20,954 nt of DNA, from the NCBI GenBank assembly GCA_965232975.1, contig CBDDRG010000315.1, forward strand, positions 1 to 20,954, written 5' to 3'. Position numbers and translations under genes: made by a program. This document shows, one piece after another, positions 1 through 9,237 of this stretch; within the stretch, counting starts at the first letter, position 1, and every line of letters starts with the position of its first letter. This stretch comes from CBDDRG01 sp965232975 (GTDB taxonomy: Bacteria; Pseudomonadota; Gammaproteobacteria; Pseudomonadales; Porticoccaceae). The notes below the pieces were generated by a model. That model searched no databases. It was given only the letters and a program-made list of their open reading frames with translations, and was not told where the DNA came from.

Positions 1-112
1 ATGGCTTATTCCGTCCCCGGTACTTGGTGTTAGGTGAAACCGATCACACGACAACTATCCCGACACCGGGGGCACACCCGGACTCACCGCCTGAGTGGCT
101 ACGAATCCATAC

Positions 113-490
113 TCAGGCCGCCACCAGAGCGAACTGCCAAGTGCCAGCCGTCTTGTGTAGCACATAGCTGGCGCCGATGCGCTCAATCTCAGCGCCGCTG
201 GCGGCAACGCGCACGCCCCTGATTGTCAGTAGCGCGCCGCTGGCGTTCAATTGCTTGACTTGGATCTCGGTCAGCTCCGTCCGCGCATAGCTGCGCGCCT
301 TCAGGTCAGCCATCATGCGGGCGAACAACGCCTCCAGATCCGCCGCCGTTGCCAGCAGCTGCAGTCCGCGCGCGGACTGAAACAGGCAGGGCAGGTGATA
401 CCAGGGCAATACTGCCTGCGGGTCAAGGGTCTGAAACGCGGTTATGTAGTCGGCATAGGTGGTTAAAATTGCTTGCTCGTCATCAGTCAT
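113..490 (-). CDS. SnoaL/NTF2-like small protein
   Basis: Encodes 125 residues, the usual size of a single NTF2-like (SnoaL/DUF4440 type) cone-shaped alpha+beta domain. The N-terminal helices (ILTTYADYITAFQTLD), the conserved-looking VLPWYHLPCLF stretch and a C-terminal half of alternating beta strands (ALLTIRGVRVA, ASYVLHKTAGTWQFALV) fit this fold. Members act as small-molecule isomerases or cyclases, or as binding proteins, and no specific reaction can be read here. The start at 490 has an AGGA ribosome-binding site about 9 nt upstream on the minus strand. The gene is divergent from the thiamin operon, with 115 bp to the TPP riboswitch, and nothing suggests a shared role. Family assignment is by overall pattern, not by a catalytic motif. 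Confidence 0.7.
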   Translation of the reverse strand: MTDDEQAILTTYADYITAFQTLDPQAVLPWYHLPCLFQSARGLQLLATAADLEALFARMMADLKARSYARTELTEIQVKQLNASGALLTIRGVRVAASGAEIERIGASYVLHKTAGTWQFALVAA

Positions 491-567
491 GGCGCTGATC
501 CTTATTCTTGGAGAGCGGGCTTATCGAGCCGTACGGACGCGAACGCACATTGCGCGAGTGTGTCTTT

Positions 568-597
568 TTGGTCTGCCGTGACTATTGTCGCTATACT
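568..597 (+). promoter_or_regulatory. Putative sigma-70 promoter of the thi operon
   Basis: A near-consensus -10 box TATACT lies at 592-597. A weak -35 candidate, TTGGTC, lies at 568-573 with an 18-nt spacer. Transcription from this -10 would begin at about 604-606, exactly where the 5' strand of the riboswitch P1 helix starts (606), which supports the placement. The -35 is poor, so the -10 carries most of the evidence. Confidence 0.55.
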
Positions 598-605
598 CGG
601 CGCTC

Positions 606-700
606 ACTTGTCGGAGAGCTTTCGAGCTGAGACCGCAGGGCCACGGCCCATGTGGGATCCGTCGAACCTGATCAGGTTAACACCTGCGAAGGGAACAAGT
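606..700 (+). promoter_or_regulatory. TPP riboswitch (THI element)
   Basis: The conserved thi-box core is present: CTGAGA at 627-632, GAACCTGATCAGGTTAACACC around 664-684 and TGCGAAGGGAAC at 685-696. The P1 helix closes perfectly between ACTTG (606-610) and CAAGT (696-700), and a short P2 hairpin, AGCT-TTCG-AGCT, precedes CTGAGA. The element senses thiamin pyrophosphate and lies 168 nt upstream of thiC, so it should repress the whole downstream operon when TPP is abundant. The expression platform is not certain. No oligo-U intrinsic terminator is visible before thiC, so control of translation or Rho-dependent termination is more likely. Confidence 0.95.
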
Positions 701-844
701 AGCCTGCCTGCCAACGATCCACGGAGCCCGAGCAGGGGACGGATCGACGTCAGGCGGCAGTGGCAGTTGGCAAGCATTGTTCGTTGAACCAAGTATCGTT
801 TGCGAACTCCATTTGCCACCCTGCCTAATCTCCGGCGTTGCTTC

Positions 845-861
845 CACTCATCAGCGGAGTG
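845..861 (+). promoter_or_regulatory. Possible hairpin sequestering the thiC ribosome-binding site
   Basis: CACTC (845-849) can pair with GAGTG (857-861) around a 7-nt loop. The 3' strand includes part of the GGAG Shine-Dalgarno sequence (856-859) of thiC. It could be the OFF state of a translational expression platform for the riboswitch. The stem is only 5 bp and the pairing was found by eye, so it is a weak inference. Confidence 0.3.
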
Positions 862-867
862 CACGTC

Positions 868-2772
<1,905 letters not shown>

Positions 2773-2778
2773 CCGGCC

Positions 2779-3921
2779 GTGGATTTCGCGGCGGATATCG
2801 CCATCCTCGGCGCCGGTCTGTTTGGTCGCCTGCTCGCGCTCCGGCTTGCCCCCAGTTGGCGCGTGACACTGTACGAGCGCGGTAGCCTCGCGGGTGAGGG
2901 CAGCGCCGGCTGGGTGGCTGCCGCCATGCTCGCGCCCGTCGCCGAATCCGTGCACGCACCCGCACTGGTGACCCGACTCGGACTCGCGTCGCTGGCCAAA
3001 TGGCCACTGCTGCTGGCGACTCTGCCCCGCCCGGTGTACTGGCAGCGTGCCGGCACATTGGTGGTTGCGCATGTGCAAGAGCGCGGTGACTTCGCCAACT
3101 TTCAGCAGCGCTTGCGCAATAATGCGGATGTCGGTGGGATGCTCGAATATCGCGACGGCGCTGCCCTGGCCGAGTTGGAACCGGAGTTGGGCGAACGCTT
3201 CAGCCGCGCGCTCTGGCTGCCCGGCGAGGCGCAGTTGTGCAACCGCCAGTTGTTCGCGTCTACTACCACCGCGCTGGCCGCCCTCGACGTGCACAGCCAT
3301 TGCCCCCTGACGATTACGGAGGCGCGCGTCCTCGGCGCCGATTGCGTGCTCGATTGCCGTGGTTTGGGGGCGAAAGAAGACCTGCCAGCGCTGCGCGGCG
3401 TGCGTGGCGAGATCATCCGCGTGCATGCGCCCGAAGTCAGACTGACCCGCCCGGTGCGCCTGCTGCACCCGCGCTACCCCCTGTATGTGGCGCCCAGACC
3501 CGAGCAGCGCTATGTGATCGGCGCCACCGAAATCGAGAGCGACGACAGCGGCCCGGCGAGCGTGCGCTCGGCGCTGGAACTTCTGTCCGCCGCCTACAGC
3601 CTGCATCCAGGTTTTGCTGAGGCGCGCATCGAGGAGATCGCCACCGGCTGCCGGCCGGCGCTGCCCGACAACTGCCCCGCCGTAGTCATCGGTGAGCGTC
3701 TGGTGCAGATCAACGGTCTCTATCGCCACGGCTTTCTGGTCGCGCCCCAATTGCTCGACGAGGTCGAGATGACGCTCGGGGATCTGCTCAGCAGCGGCCC
3801 GCAGCAGGCGCTCGCCAGGCGGCGCCGGCACAGCGACTACCCGTCCTTGTATCAGGAGTTTCCCCCCGAACTTGCCGCCGGAGGCCAGCCAGCAGTGAAC
3901 AGCCATGCAAGTGCTCATTAA
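2779..3921 (+). CDS. thiO: Glycine oxidase ThiO (FAD-dependent)
   Basis: FAD-dependent amine oxidase of the DAO family that oxidises glycine to iminoglycine (dehydroglycine), the C2-N unit used by ThiG. The product is 380 residues. An N-terminal Rossmann dinucleotide-binding motif, ILGAGLFG, has its GxGxxG at 11-16, followed by YERG at the end of the second strand. The C-terminal half contains YVIGATEIES and ATGCRPALPDNCP, typical of ThiO. The start is a GTG with GGAAGG about 11 nt upstream, 6 bp after the thiC stop. The 3' end overlaps thiS by 17 nt, so translation of the two is probably coupled. Its presence in place of thiH indicates the oxygen-dependent glycine route. Confidence 0.93.
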   Translation: MDFAADIAILGAGLFGRLLALRLAPSWRVTLYERGSLAGEGSAGWVAAAMLAPVAESVHAPALVTRLGLASLAKWPLLLATLPRPVYWQRAGTLVVAHVQERGDFANFQQRLRNNADVGGMLEYRDGAALAELEPELGERFSRALWLPGEAQLCNRQLFASTTTALAALDVHSHCPLTITEARVLGADCVLDCRGLGAKEDLPALRGVRGEIIRVHAPEVRLTRPVRLLHPRYPLYVAPRPEQRYVIGATEIESDDSGPASVRSALELLSAAYSLHPGFAEARIEEIATGCRPALPDNCPAVVIGERLVQINGLYRHGFLVAPQLLDEVEMTLGDLLSSGPQQALARRRRHSDYPSLYQEFPPELAAGGQPAVNSHASAH

Positions 3922-4102
3922 CGGCAACCGCGTGCCAGCGCCGACGGACGGGGAATTGCTGGCATTGCTGCAACAGTTCGGCGCCCGCGAGCCCTTCGCC
4001 GTCGCCATCAATGGCAGCTTCGTGCCCAAGTCCCGCTATGCGGTTATCCGCGTGCAGCCGGGCGACCAGATCGATATCGTCCAACCCATCGAGGGTGGGT
4101 GA
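3905..4102 (+). CDS. thiS: Sulfur carrier protein ThiS
   Basis: A 65-residue ubiquitin-like beta-grasp protein ending in the required Gly-Gly (IVQPIEGG). ThiF adenylates the C-terminus, which is then converted to a thiocarboxylate that donates sulfur to ThiG. The N-terminus MQVLINGNRV and the internal FAVAINGSFVPK stretch are typical of ThiS. It begins inside the last codons of thiO (17-nt overlap) and stops one base before the thiG ATG. Confidence 0.95.
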   Translation: MQVLINGNRVPAPTDGELLALLQQFGAREPFAVAINGSFVPKSRYAVIRVQPGDQIDIVQPIEGG

Positions 4103-4103
4103 C

Positions 4104-4925
4104 ATGCCTGACTCCAGTTCCACCACCATATCCGCCGATACCTGGACACTGCTCGGCGAGCCCCTGCCCAGCCGCCTGCTGATCGGCACCGCGCTGTATC
4201 CGTCGCCGGCGATCATGGCGGCGGCGATCCGCGCGTCCGGTGCCGGTGTGGTGACGGTGTCGCTGCGCCGCCAGCAGGCGGGCTGCGGCAAGGGCGACGA
4301 CTGGTGGCAAACCGTGCGCAGCCTCGGCTGTCGCCTGCTGCCCAATACCGCTGGTTGTCACAGTCGCAGGGAGGCAGTGACGCTCGCGCAGATGTCCCGC
4401 GAACTGTTCGAGACCCACTGGATCAAGCTCGAAGTACTGGGTGATGACTACAACCTGCAACCAGACCCCATCGCGCTGGTCGCGGCGGCGGAGGAACTGC
4501 TGCGGGACGGTTTCGCCGTGCTGCCCTATTGCACCGACGACCTGGTGGTGTGCAAGCGGCTGCGGGATCTGGGCTGCGAAGTCATCATGCCCTGGGGTTC
4601 GCCGATCGGCAGCGGCAAGGGACTGCTCAACCCCTACGCGTTGCAAGTCCTGCGCGAGCGCCTGACAGACGTACAGTTGATCGTCGATGCCGGCCTCGGC
4701 GTCCCCTCGCACGCCTGCCAGGCGATGGAGATGGGCTTCGACGGTGTACTGCTGAATTCGGCCGTCGCGCTGGCCCAAGACCCGATCAAGATGGCGGGCG
4801 CCTTTGCCGCCGGCGTGCGCGCGGGGCGCGATGCCTGGTTAGCTGGGCGCATGCCCGAACGCGACAGCGCCGCGCCCAGCACGCCGGTGGTCGGCATGCC
4901 GTTCTGGCATCAGGAGCCCGGGTGA
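4104..4925 (+). CDS. thiG: Thiazole synthase ThiG
   Basis: TIM-barrel enzyme that forms the thiazole phosphate from deoxyxylulose 5-phosphate, dehydroglycine and ThiS thiocarboxylate. The product has 273 residues. The Schiff-base lysine is K108 in HWIKLEVLGDD, and LLPNTAGC, VLPYCTDDLVVCKRL, MPWGSPIGSGKG and VDAGLGVPSHACQAMEMG are family hallmarks. ATG 4104 is chosen because it is 1 nt after the thiS stop and matches the family N-terminus. The frame is open further upstream, but that part overlaps thiS. The segment around residues 55-75 (RRQQAGCGKGDDWWQT) differs from E. coli ThiG and, from memory, resembles alphaproteobacterial versions more. The stop overlaps the next start (GTGA). Confidence 0.96.
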   Translation: MPDSSSTTISADTWTLLGEPLPSRLLIGTALYPSPAIMAAAIRASGAGVVTVSLRRQQAGCGKGDDWWQTVRSLGCRLLPNTAGCHSRREAVTLAQMSRELFETHWIKLEVLGDDYNLQPDPIALVAAAEELLRDGFAVLPYCTDDLVVCKRLRDLGCEVIMPWGSPIGSGKGLLNPYALQVLRERLTDVQLIVDAGLGVPSHACQAMEMGFDGVLLNSAVALAQDPIKMAGAFAAGVRAGRDAWLAGRMPERDSAAPSTPVVGMPFWHQEPG

Positions 4926-6460
4926 CAGCGGCGGCGAAACCCATCGTCTGGAGCATCGCCGGCTCCGATAGCGGCGGTGGCGCCGGCATTCAGGCCGATA
5001 TCCAGGCGCTGCACCGGCTCGGCTGTCACCCCTGCACGGTGATCACCGCCGTGACTGCGCAGAACAGCCGTGCCGTAACTTTGGTTGAACCTGTGTCGGA
5101 CGCCATGCTCGCCGCCCAATTGGCGGCGCTCGGCGCAGACCTGCCGCCCGCCGCGATCAAGATTGGGTTGATTGCGACCGCAAATCAGGTGCGGATCATT
5201 GCCGACTGCATCGCCGCGCTGCGACTCGACAATCAACAACTGGCGGTGATCTATGACCCCGTGGCCACCGCCTCCAGCGGCGGGCGCCTCGCCAGTTCGG
5301 TTTTGACGCTGGCGGATCTGGCGCCACTGCTTGAGCAGGTAACGGTGCTGACGCCGAACTTTCGCGAAGCTGAGCATCTGGTTGGTCGCCGCCTCGAGCA
5401 GGGCGATGCGCTGCGCCAGGCGGCGACAGAACTCCGCGCCCACGGCTGCGCGAGTGTGCTGATCAAGGGCGGCCACAATCCGCTGCTGCCCGATCAATGT
5501 GTGGATCTGCTGTTCAGTGCAGAACGTGAATTAGCCCTGACGCAGCCCCGTCTGGCGACCGAACAGGGCCATGGCAGCGGCTGCGCGCTCGCCAGTGCGC
5601 TCAGCGCAGTGCTGGCGCAGGGGTATCCACTGGCGGACGCGGCGGTGATCGCCAATGCCTATGTGCATCGCGGTCTGGCACAGGCACAGGCGGTCGGCGC
5701 CGGCCCGGGGCCGGTAGCCCACGGCGATTGGCCGGAAGACCCGGCCTGGTTTCCGCGCCTGGTGCCGCCCGGGTCGGCACTTGGGCGCGTGCTGGCACTA
5801 CGGGTAAACAGCCAGGGTTACCGCTACGCCGAGGGCTTTGCCGCCTGCGATACCGGCCAGCTCGGTCTATACCCGGTGGTGGACAGCGTCGCCTGGGTCG
5901 AAAAATTGCTGGGCGCTGGAGTGACCACGCTGCAACTGCGCCTCAAACAGGGCACGCTGGAGCAACTGCGCGGCGATATTGCGGCGGCGGTTGCGCTCGC
6001 CCGACCCCAGGGTGCGCGCCTGTTTATCAACGACCATTGGCCGCTCGCGATTGCGGCGGGCGCCTACGGCGTGCATCTGGGGCAGGAGGATCTGGACACC
6101 GCCGATCTCGCCGCGATTCAACGCGCCGGCCTGCGCCTCGGCATCAGCACCCACGGCTACGCGGAGTTGCTGCGCGCGCTGGCCCACCGCCCCAGCTATG
6201 TCGCCATCGGCGCCATCTACCCGACCCGCACCAAGTCGATGCCGACCTCCCCTCAAGGGCTGGCCAAGCTCGCCCGCTACCTGCGGCTGACCGGTGATAT
6301 CCCCACCGTCGCCATCGGCGGCATCAATTGCGAGCGGGCGCCGGCGGTGGCGTGCACCGGGGTCGGCAGCATTGCGGTGGTGACCGGCATCACCGAGGCG
6401 GCCGACTATCGCGCCGCCGTGCGCTCCTATCAGGCCGCGCTGGCCGCCGCCAATGCCTGA
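4922..6460 (+). CDS. thiDE: ThiD-ThiE fusion: HMP(-P) kinase / thiamin-phosphate synthase
   Basis: A 512-residue two-domain enzyme. Residues 1-270 are HMP/HMP-P kinase (ThiD): SIAGSDSGGGAGIQADIQ near the N-terminus and GHGSGCALASA at 217-226, with the ribokinase-superfamily active-site cysteine at C221. Residues ~311-512 are thiamin-phosphate synthase (ThiE): TLQLRLK (336-342), FINDHWPLA (368-376), GVHLGQEDL, AIGAIYPTRTKS and SIAVVTGI. A 40-residue linker joins them. It phosphorylates HMP-P to HMP-PP and then couples that to thiazole phosphate. The GTG at 4922 is chosen because it overlaps the thiG stop by 4 nt and precedes the conserved ThiD N-terminus. The frame stays open back to 4529, but that part lies inside thiG. 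It overlaps thiF by 8 nt. Confidence 0.93.
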   Translation: MTAAAKPIVWSIAGSDSGGGAGIQADIQALHRLGCHPCTVITAVTAQNSRAVTLVEPVSDAMLAAQLAALGADLPPAAIKIGLIATANQVRIIADCIAALRLDNQQLAVIYDPVATASSGGRLASSVLTLADLAPLLEQVTVLTPNFREAEHLVGRRLEQGDALRQAATELRAHGCASVLIKGGHNPLLPDQCVDLLFSAERELALTQPRLATEQGHGSGCALASALSAVLAQGYPLADAAVIANAYVHRGLAQAQAVGAGPGPVAHGDWPEDPAWFPRLVPPGSALGRVLALRVNSQGYRYAEGFAACDTGQLGLYPVVDSVAWVEKLLGAGVTTLQLRLKQGTLEQLRGDIAAAVALARPQGARLFINDHWPLAIAAGAYGVHLGQEDLDTADLAAIQRAGLRLGISTHGYAELLRALAHRPSYVAIGAIYPTRTKSMPTSPQGLAKLARYLRLTGDIPTVAIGGINCERAPAVACTGVGSIAVVTGITEAADYRAAVRSYQAALAAANA

Positions 6461-7220
6461 TTCCGACCAGCTTCAGCCGGACGAACTCCAGCGCTACAGC
6501 GGCCATCTGCTGCTCGACCGCTTGGGTGAGGCGGCACAACTGCACTTCAAGCGGAGTCGCGTGCTGATCGTCGGCGTCGGCGGCCTGGGGTCGCCGGCAG
6601 CGCTGTATCTGGCGGCGGCGGGTATCGGCATACTGGTGCTGGCCGATGGCGATGAGGTCGCCACCGCCAACCTGCAACGGCAGATTCTGTACACCTCGGC
6701 GAGCGTCGGCTATAGCAAGGTCGAGGAGGCGCGGGTGCGCCTGGAGGAACTGAACGAGCATGTGCGCATTTGCATCAGCAACGAGTTCGTCGGCGCCGCC
6801 AATGTCGCCGGACTGGTCGCCGACGTCGATGTGGTGCTCGACTGCACCGACAACGACGCCACCCACCGGCTGCTCAACAGCGCCTGCTTCAGCCACCGCA
6901 AACCCCTGCTGATCGGCGCCGCGCTGGGCTTCGCAGGTCAACTGCAAGTGATTGATTTCAGGGATTCCGACGCTTCCTGCTACGCCTGCCTGTTCCCTCA
7001 TTCGGGCGCGCCACCGGCGCGCAACTGCGGCAATAGCGGCGTGATCGGGCCGCTGCTCGGCGTCATCGGCAGTTTGCAGGCGCTGGAGGCGTTGAAGCTG
7101 CTGGCGAACCTGTCGACGGTGGCGAGCGGCCTGCTGGCTTTCGACAGTCTCGCCACCCAGTGGCGCCGGCTGGCGCTGGAACGCGCTCCCGACTGCCCTG
7201 TCTGTGGTGCTCGCGGTTGA
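6453..7220 (+). CDS. thiF: ThiF/MoeB-type sulfur carrier adenylyltransferase
   Basis: E1-like enzyme that adenylates the C-terminal glycine of ThiS. The product has 255 residues. The nucleotide-binding motif VGVGGLGSP is at 40-48, followed by LADGDEV and NLQRQILY (the Arg finger region). A structural zinc site is formed by C176/C179 (CYAC) and C248/C251 (CPVC). The GVIGPLLGVIGSLQALEALK-like helix region is typical of MoeB and ThiF. MoeB and ThiF are close relatives and are separated here by context: the gene is the last member of the thi operon and overlaps thiDE by 8 nt. One protein could serve both pathways if no separate moeB exists elsewhere. Confidence 0.9.
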   Translation: MPDSDQLQPDELQRYSGHLLLDRLGEAAQLHFKRSRVLIVGVGGLGSPAALYLAAAGIGILVLADGDEVATANLQRQILYTSASVGYSKVEEARVRLEELNEHVRICISNEFVGAANVAGLVADVDVVLDCTDNDATHRLLNSACFSHRKPLLIGAALGFAGQLQVIDFRDSDASCYACLFPHSGAPPARNCGNSGVIGPLLGVIGSLQALEALKLLANLSTVASGLLAFDSLATQWRRLALERAPDCPVCGARG

Positions 7221-7240
7221 GCGTGGCGGGCGGGCCATAA

Positions 7241-7269
7241 TTGACCCCCCGGGTTGCAGCAGCTATGAT
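7241..7269 (+). promoter_or_regulatory. Promoter of the tRNA cluster
   Basis: A -35 box TTGACC (7241-7246) and a -10 box TATGAT (7264-7269) are separated by exactly 17 nt. The bases after the -10 are GC-rich (CCGCGCC), the discriminator type associated with stringent control of stable RNA genes. The tRNA-Pro gene begins 48 nt beyond the -10, leaving room for a short 5' leader. Confidence 0.75.
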
Positions 7270-7285
7270 CCGCGCCCTGCCTGCA

Positions 7286-7302
7286 CCGCGCGGACAGCGC
7301 GG
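7286..7302 (+). terminator. Weak hairpin, possible thi operon terminator or tRNA leader stem
   Basis: CCGCGC (7286-7291) and GCGCGG (7297-7302) form a perfect 6-bp stem with a 5-nt loop, followed by TTTA. The U-tract is short. The hairpin lies downstream of the tRNA promoter, so it may instead be a processed 5' leader stem of the tRNA precursor. Either role is inference. Confidence 0.3.
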
Positions 7303-7316
7303 TTTAGCTCAATGTT

Positions 7317-7393
7317 CGGGGAATAGCGCAGTCTGGTAGCGCGCCTGCTTTGGGAGCAGGATGTCGGGGGTTCAAATCCCTCTTCCCCGACCA
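7317..7393 (+). tRNA. tRNA-Pro (anticodon TGG)
   Basis: A 77-nt cloverleaf. The acceptor arms CGGGGAA and TTCCCCG pair fully, with discriminator A and encoded CCA. The anticodon stem CCTGC/GCAGG encloses the loop TTTGGGA, giving anticodon TGG. The T loop is TTCAAAT. It is the first gene of a three-tRNA cluster. Confidence 0.97.
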
Positions 7394-7442
7394 CCCAGCG
7401 CGGGCACTGGTCGTGCGAGTAGCTCCCCGGCGGTAGTGACTG

Positions 7443-7519
7443 GCGCCCGTAGCTCAGTTGGATAGAGCAACGGCCTTCTAAGCCGTAGGTCGCAGGTTCG
7501 AATCCTGCCGGGCGCGCCA
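7443..7519 (+). tRNA. tRNA-Arg (anticodon TCT)
   Basis: A 77-nt cloverleaf. The acceptor strand GCGCCCG pairs with CGGGCGC, with discriminator G and encoded CCA. The anticodon stem ACGGC/GCCGT encloses CTTCTAA, giving anticodon TCT. The T arm is GCAGG-TTCGAAT-CCTGC. It lies 49 nt after tRNA-Pro, evidently on the same transcript. Confidence 0.97.
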
Positions 7520-7549
7520 GCTTCTGGCAGACGAACAGACCGATCAGTG

Positions 7550-7625
7550 GTGGCTGTAGCTCAATCGGTAGAGCACAGGATTGTGATTCCTGAGGTCGTG
7601 GGTTCGATCCCCATCAGCCACCCCA
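7550..7625 (+). tRNA. tRNA-His (anticodon GTG)
   Basis: The acceptor strand GTGGCTG pairs with CAGCCAC, followed by discriminator C and encoded CCA. The base before it, G7549, is the extra G-1 characteristic of tRNA-His and would pair with the discriminator C73, so the mature RNA starts at 7549. The anticodon stem CAGGA/TCCTG encloses TTGTGAT, giving anticodon GTG. It is the last tRNA of the cluster. I found no tRNA-Leu between here and rhlB, although enteric relatives of this cluster carry one. Confidence 0.97.
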
Positions 7626-7848
7626 ATTTGCACCCGTCACGGATCGGTGGCGCCGCGTTCCAGGCCGTGTGTCGCGCCCGAGTTCCACGCCGCCGAAGGG
7701 TCTGCAGTATGGCTGTGCCGCCGACAAGCAGCACACTGCCAGAGGTGCCGACCTGGGCGGCACTGGCCGCGGGGCGCCATGCTATCATCGGCCTCGACGT
7801 ACTCGACTTGGCAGTGCCCAACAGGCGCGCCCCAACACTGGCATAGGC

Positions 7849-9231
7849 ATGAGCGACAGGCAATCCCACGCGCAACCACCCCACCAAATTTCATCACCAT
7901 CCACCGGCCGGCGGCGGCGACGGGGCGGACGGCCGCGGGATGCGGCGTCGGCCGAGGTTACCCAGCATGATGCCCCCGCCCCCGAAACCCCATGGACCAG
8001 CGATCAGTTTTTCGTACCTCCGGCCGCCGGACGCACCCGTTTCCACGATCTCGATCTCCGCGTGGAGATCCTGCACGCCATCGCCGACCTGGGTTTTGAA
8101 TACTGCTCCCCGATACAGGCGCGCTCATTGCCCGTCAGCCTGCGCGGCAACGATGTCGTGGGCAAGGCCCAGACCGGAACCGGCAAGACCGCAGCCTTTC
8201 TGATCACCATCATCACCGACCTGCTTAACAACCCCGTCGCCGACGAGCGCTATGCCGGCGAGGCGCGTGCGCTGGTGATCGCGCCGACCCGTGAACTGGT
8301 GATGCAGATTGCCGATGATGCCCGCGCGCTGGCCAAATACACCGATCTCAAGATTCATACGTTGGTGGGGGGCATGGACTACGACAAGCAGCGCCGCCAC
8401 CTGCACGAAAACCTGTGCGACATCCTGGTTGCCACGCCGGGGCGTCTGCTCGATTTCTGCGGCAGCAGTGATGTCTATCTGGATCAGGTCGAAGTGTTGG
8501 TCATCGACGAGGCCGACCGCATGCTGGACATGGGCTTCATTCCCCAAGTGCGCCGCATCGTGCGCCTGACGCCAAGCAAGGAACACCGCCAGACGCTGTT
8601 GTTTTCGGCCACCATCACACCTGAAGTCGAGAGCCTGACCGAGCAGTGGACCTTTCATCCGACCAAGATCGAAATTGAGCCCGACCGGGTGGCGACCGCG
8701 TCGGTGAACCAGAAGGTTTACATCACCGAGACGCGCGCCAAGTACAACCTGTTGATCAATATTCTGCGCACTGACGATGCCGACAGCGTGATCGTGTTTG
8801 CCAATCGGCGCGATCAGTGCCGGCGTCTGCAGGAGCGCCTGCAAAAAGCCGGGTTCGCGGTCGGGCTATTGTCGGGCGAGGTCGCCCAGAACAAGCGGGT
8901 GCAAACGCTGAACGAATTCAAGGCCGGCAAACTGAAGGTGCTGGTGGCCACCGATGTGGCGGGGCGCGGTATTCATATCGATGACGTCAGCCACGTCATC
9001 AATTTCACGCTGCCGGAGGAACCCGAAGACTACGTCCATCGCATCGGCCGCACCGGGCGCGCCGGGAAAACCGGCATTTCGATCAGTTTCGCCTGTGAAG
9101 ACGACGCCTTTCTGCTGGAGCCCATCCAGGCCTTGCTCGGCACCGCGCTCGACTGCGAGCGTCCGCCGGAAGAGTTGCTGCGCCCCGCCGACCATCAGCG
9201 ACGGGAGCGCGACGCCAGCCAGATCTCTTGA
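7849..9231 (+). CDS. rhlB: DEAD-box ATP-dependent RNA helicase, RhlB type
   Basis: A 460-residue DEAD-box helicase with every core motif in order: Q motif ending SPIQ (87-90), Walker A AQTGTGKT (107-114), PTREL (146-150), DEAD (220-223), SAT (253-255), ATDVAGRGIHIDD (367-379) and HRIGRTGR (397-404). RhlB unwinds RNA and, in many gammaproteobacteria, works with the RNase E degradosome. Assignment to RhlB rather than RhlE or SrmB rests on GGMDYDKQ, GEVAQNKR and the short C-terminus. The N-terminus has a basic stretch (RRRRRGGRPR, 21-30). ATG 7849 is chosen. The frame is open to 7669, but that part reads as non-coding, and a TATCAT -10-like box at 7783-7788 lies inside it. Confidence 0.9.
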   Translation: MSDRQSHAQPPHQISSPSTGRRRRRGGRPRDAASAEVTQHDAPAPETPWTSDQFFVPPAAGRTRFHDLDLRVEILHAIADLGFEYCSPIQARSLPVSLRGNDVVGKAQTGTGKTAAFLITIITDLLNNPVADERYAGEARALVIAPTRELVMQIADDARALAKYTDLKIHTLVGGMDYDKQRRHLHENLCDILVATPGRLLDFCGSSDVYLDQVEVLVIDEADRMLDMGFIPQVRRIVRLTPSKEHRQTLLFSATITPEVESLTEQWTFHPTKIEIEPDRVATASVNQKVYITETRAKYNLLINILRTDDADSVIVFANRRDQCRRLQERLQKAGFAVGLLSGEVAQNKRVQTLNEFKAGKLKVLVATDVAGRGIHIDDVSHVINFTLPEEPEDYVHRIGRTGRAGKTGISISFACEDDAFLLEPIQALLGTALDCERPPEELLRPADHQRRERDASQIS

Positions 9232-9237
9232 CTGCGG

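Noticed and set aside
1..112. Coding or RNA gene at the left edge
   Set aside because: Only short hairpins are seen (CCGGG/CCCGG near 66-81 and ACTCA/TGAGT near 82-96). The frame from base 1 stops after 10 codons.
838..867. TTG at 838 as thiC start
   Set aside because: It would add 10 residues with no ribosome-binding site, while ATG 868 has GGAG at the right distance and fits the family length.
4529..4921. N-terminal extension of thiDE within thiG
   Set aside because: The added sequence is arginine-rich shadow translation of thiG. The GTG at 4922 gives the normal ThiD N-terminus and a GTGA overlap.
7626..7848. A further tRNA or coding region between tRNA-His and rhlB
   Set aside because: No cloverleaf is visible, and the open frame here reads as unstructured, Arg/Gly-rich translation unlike the RhlB N-terminus.
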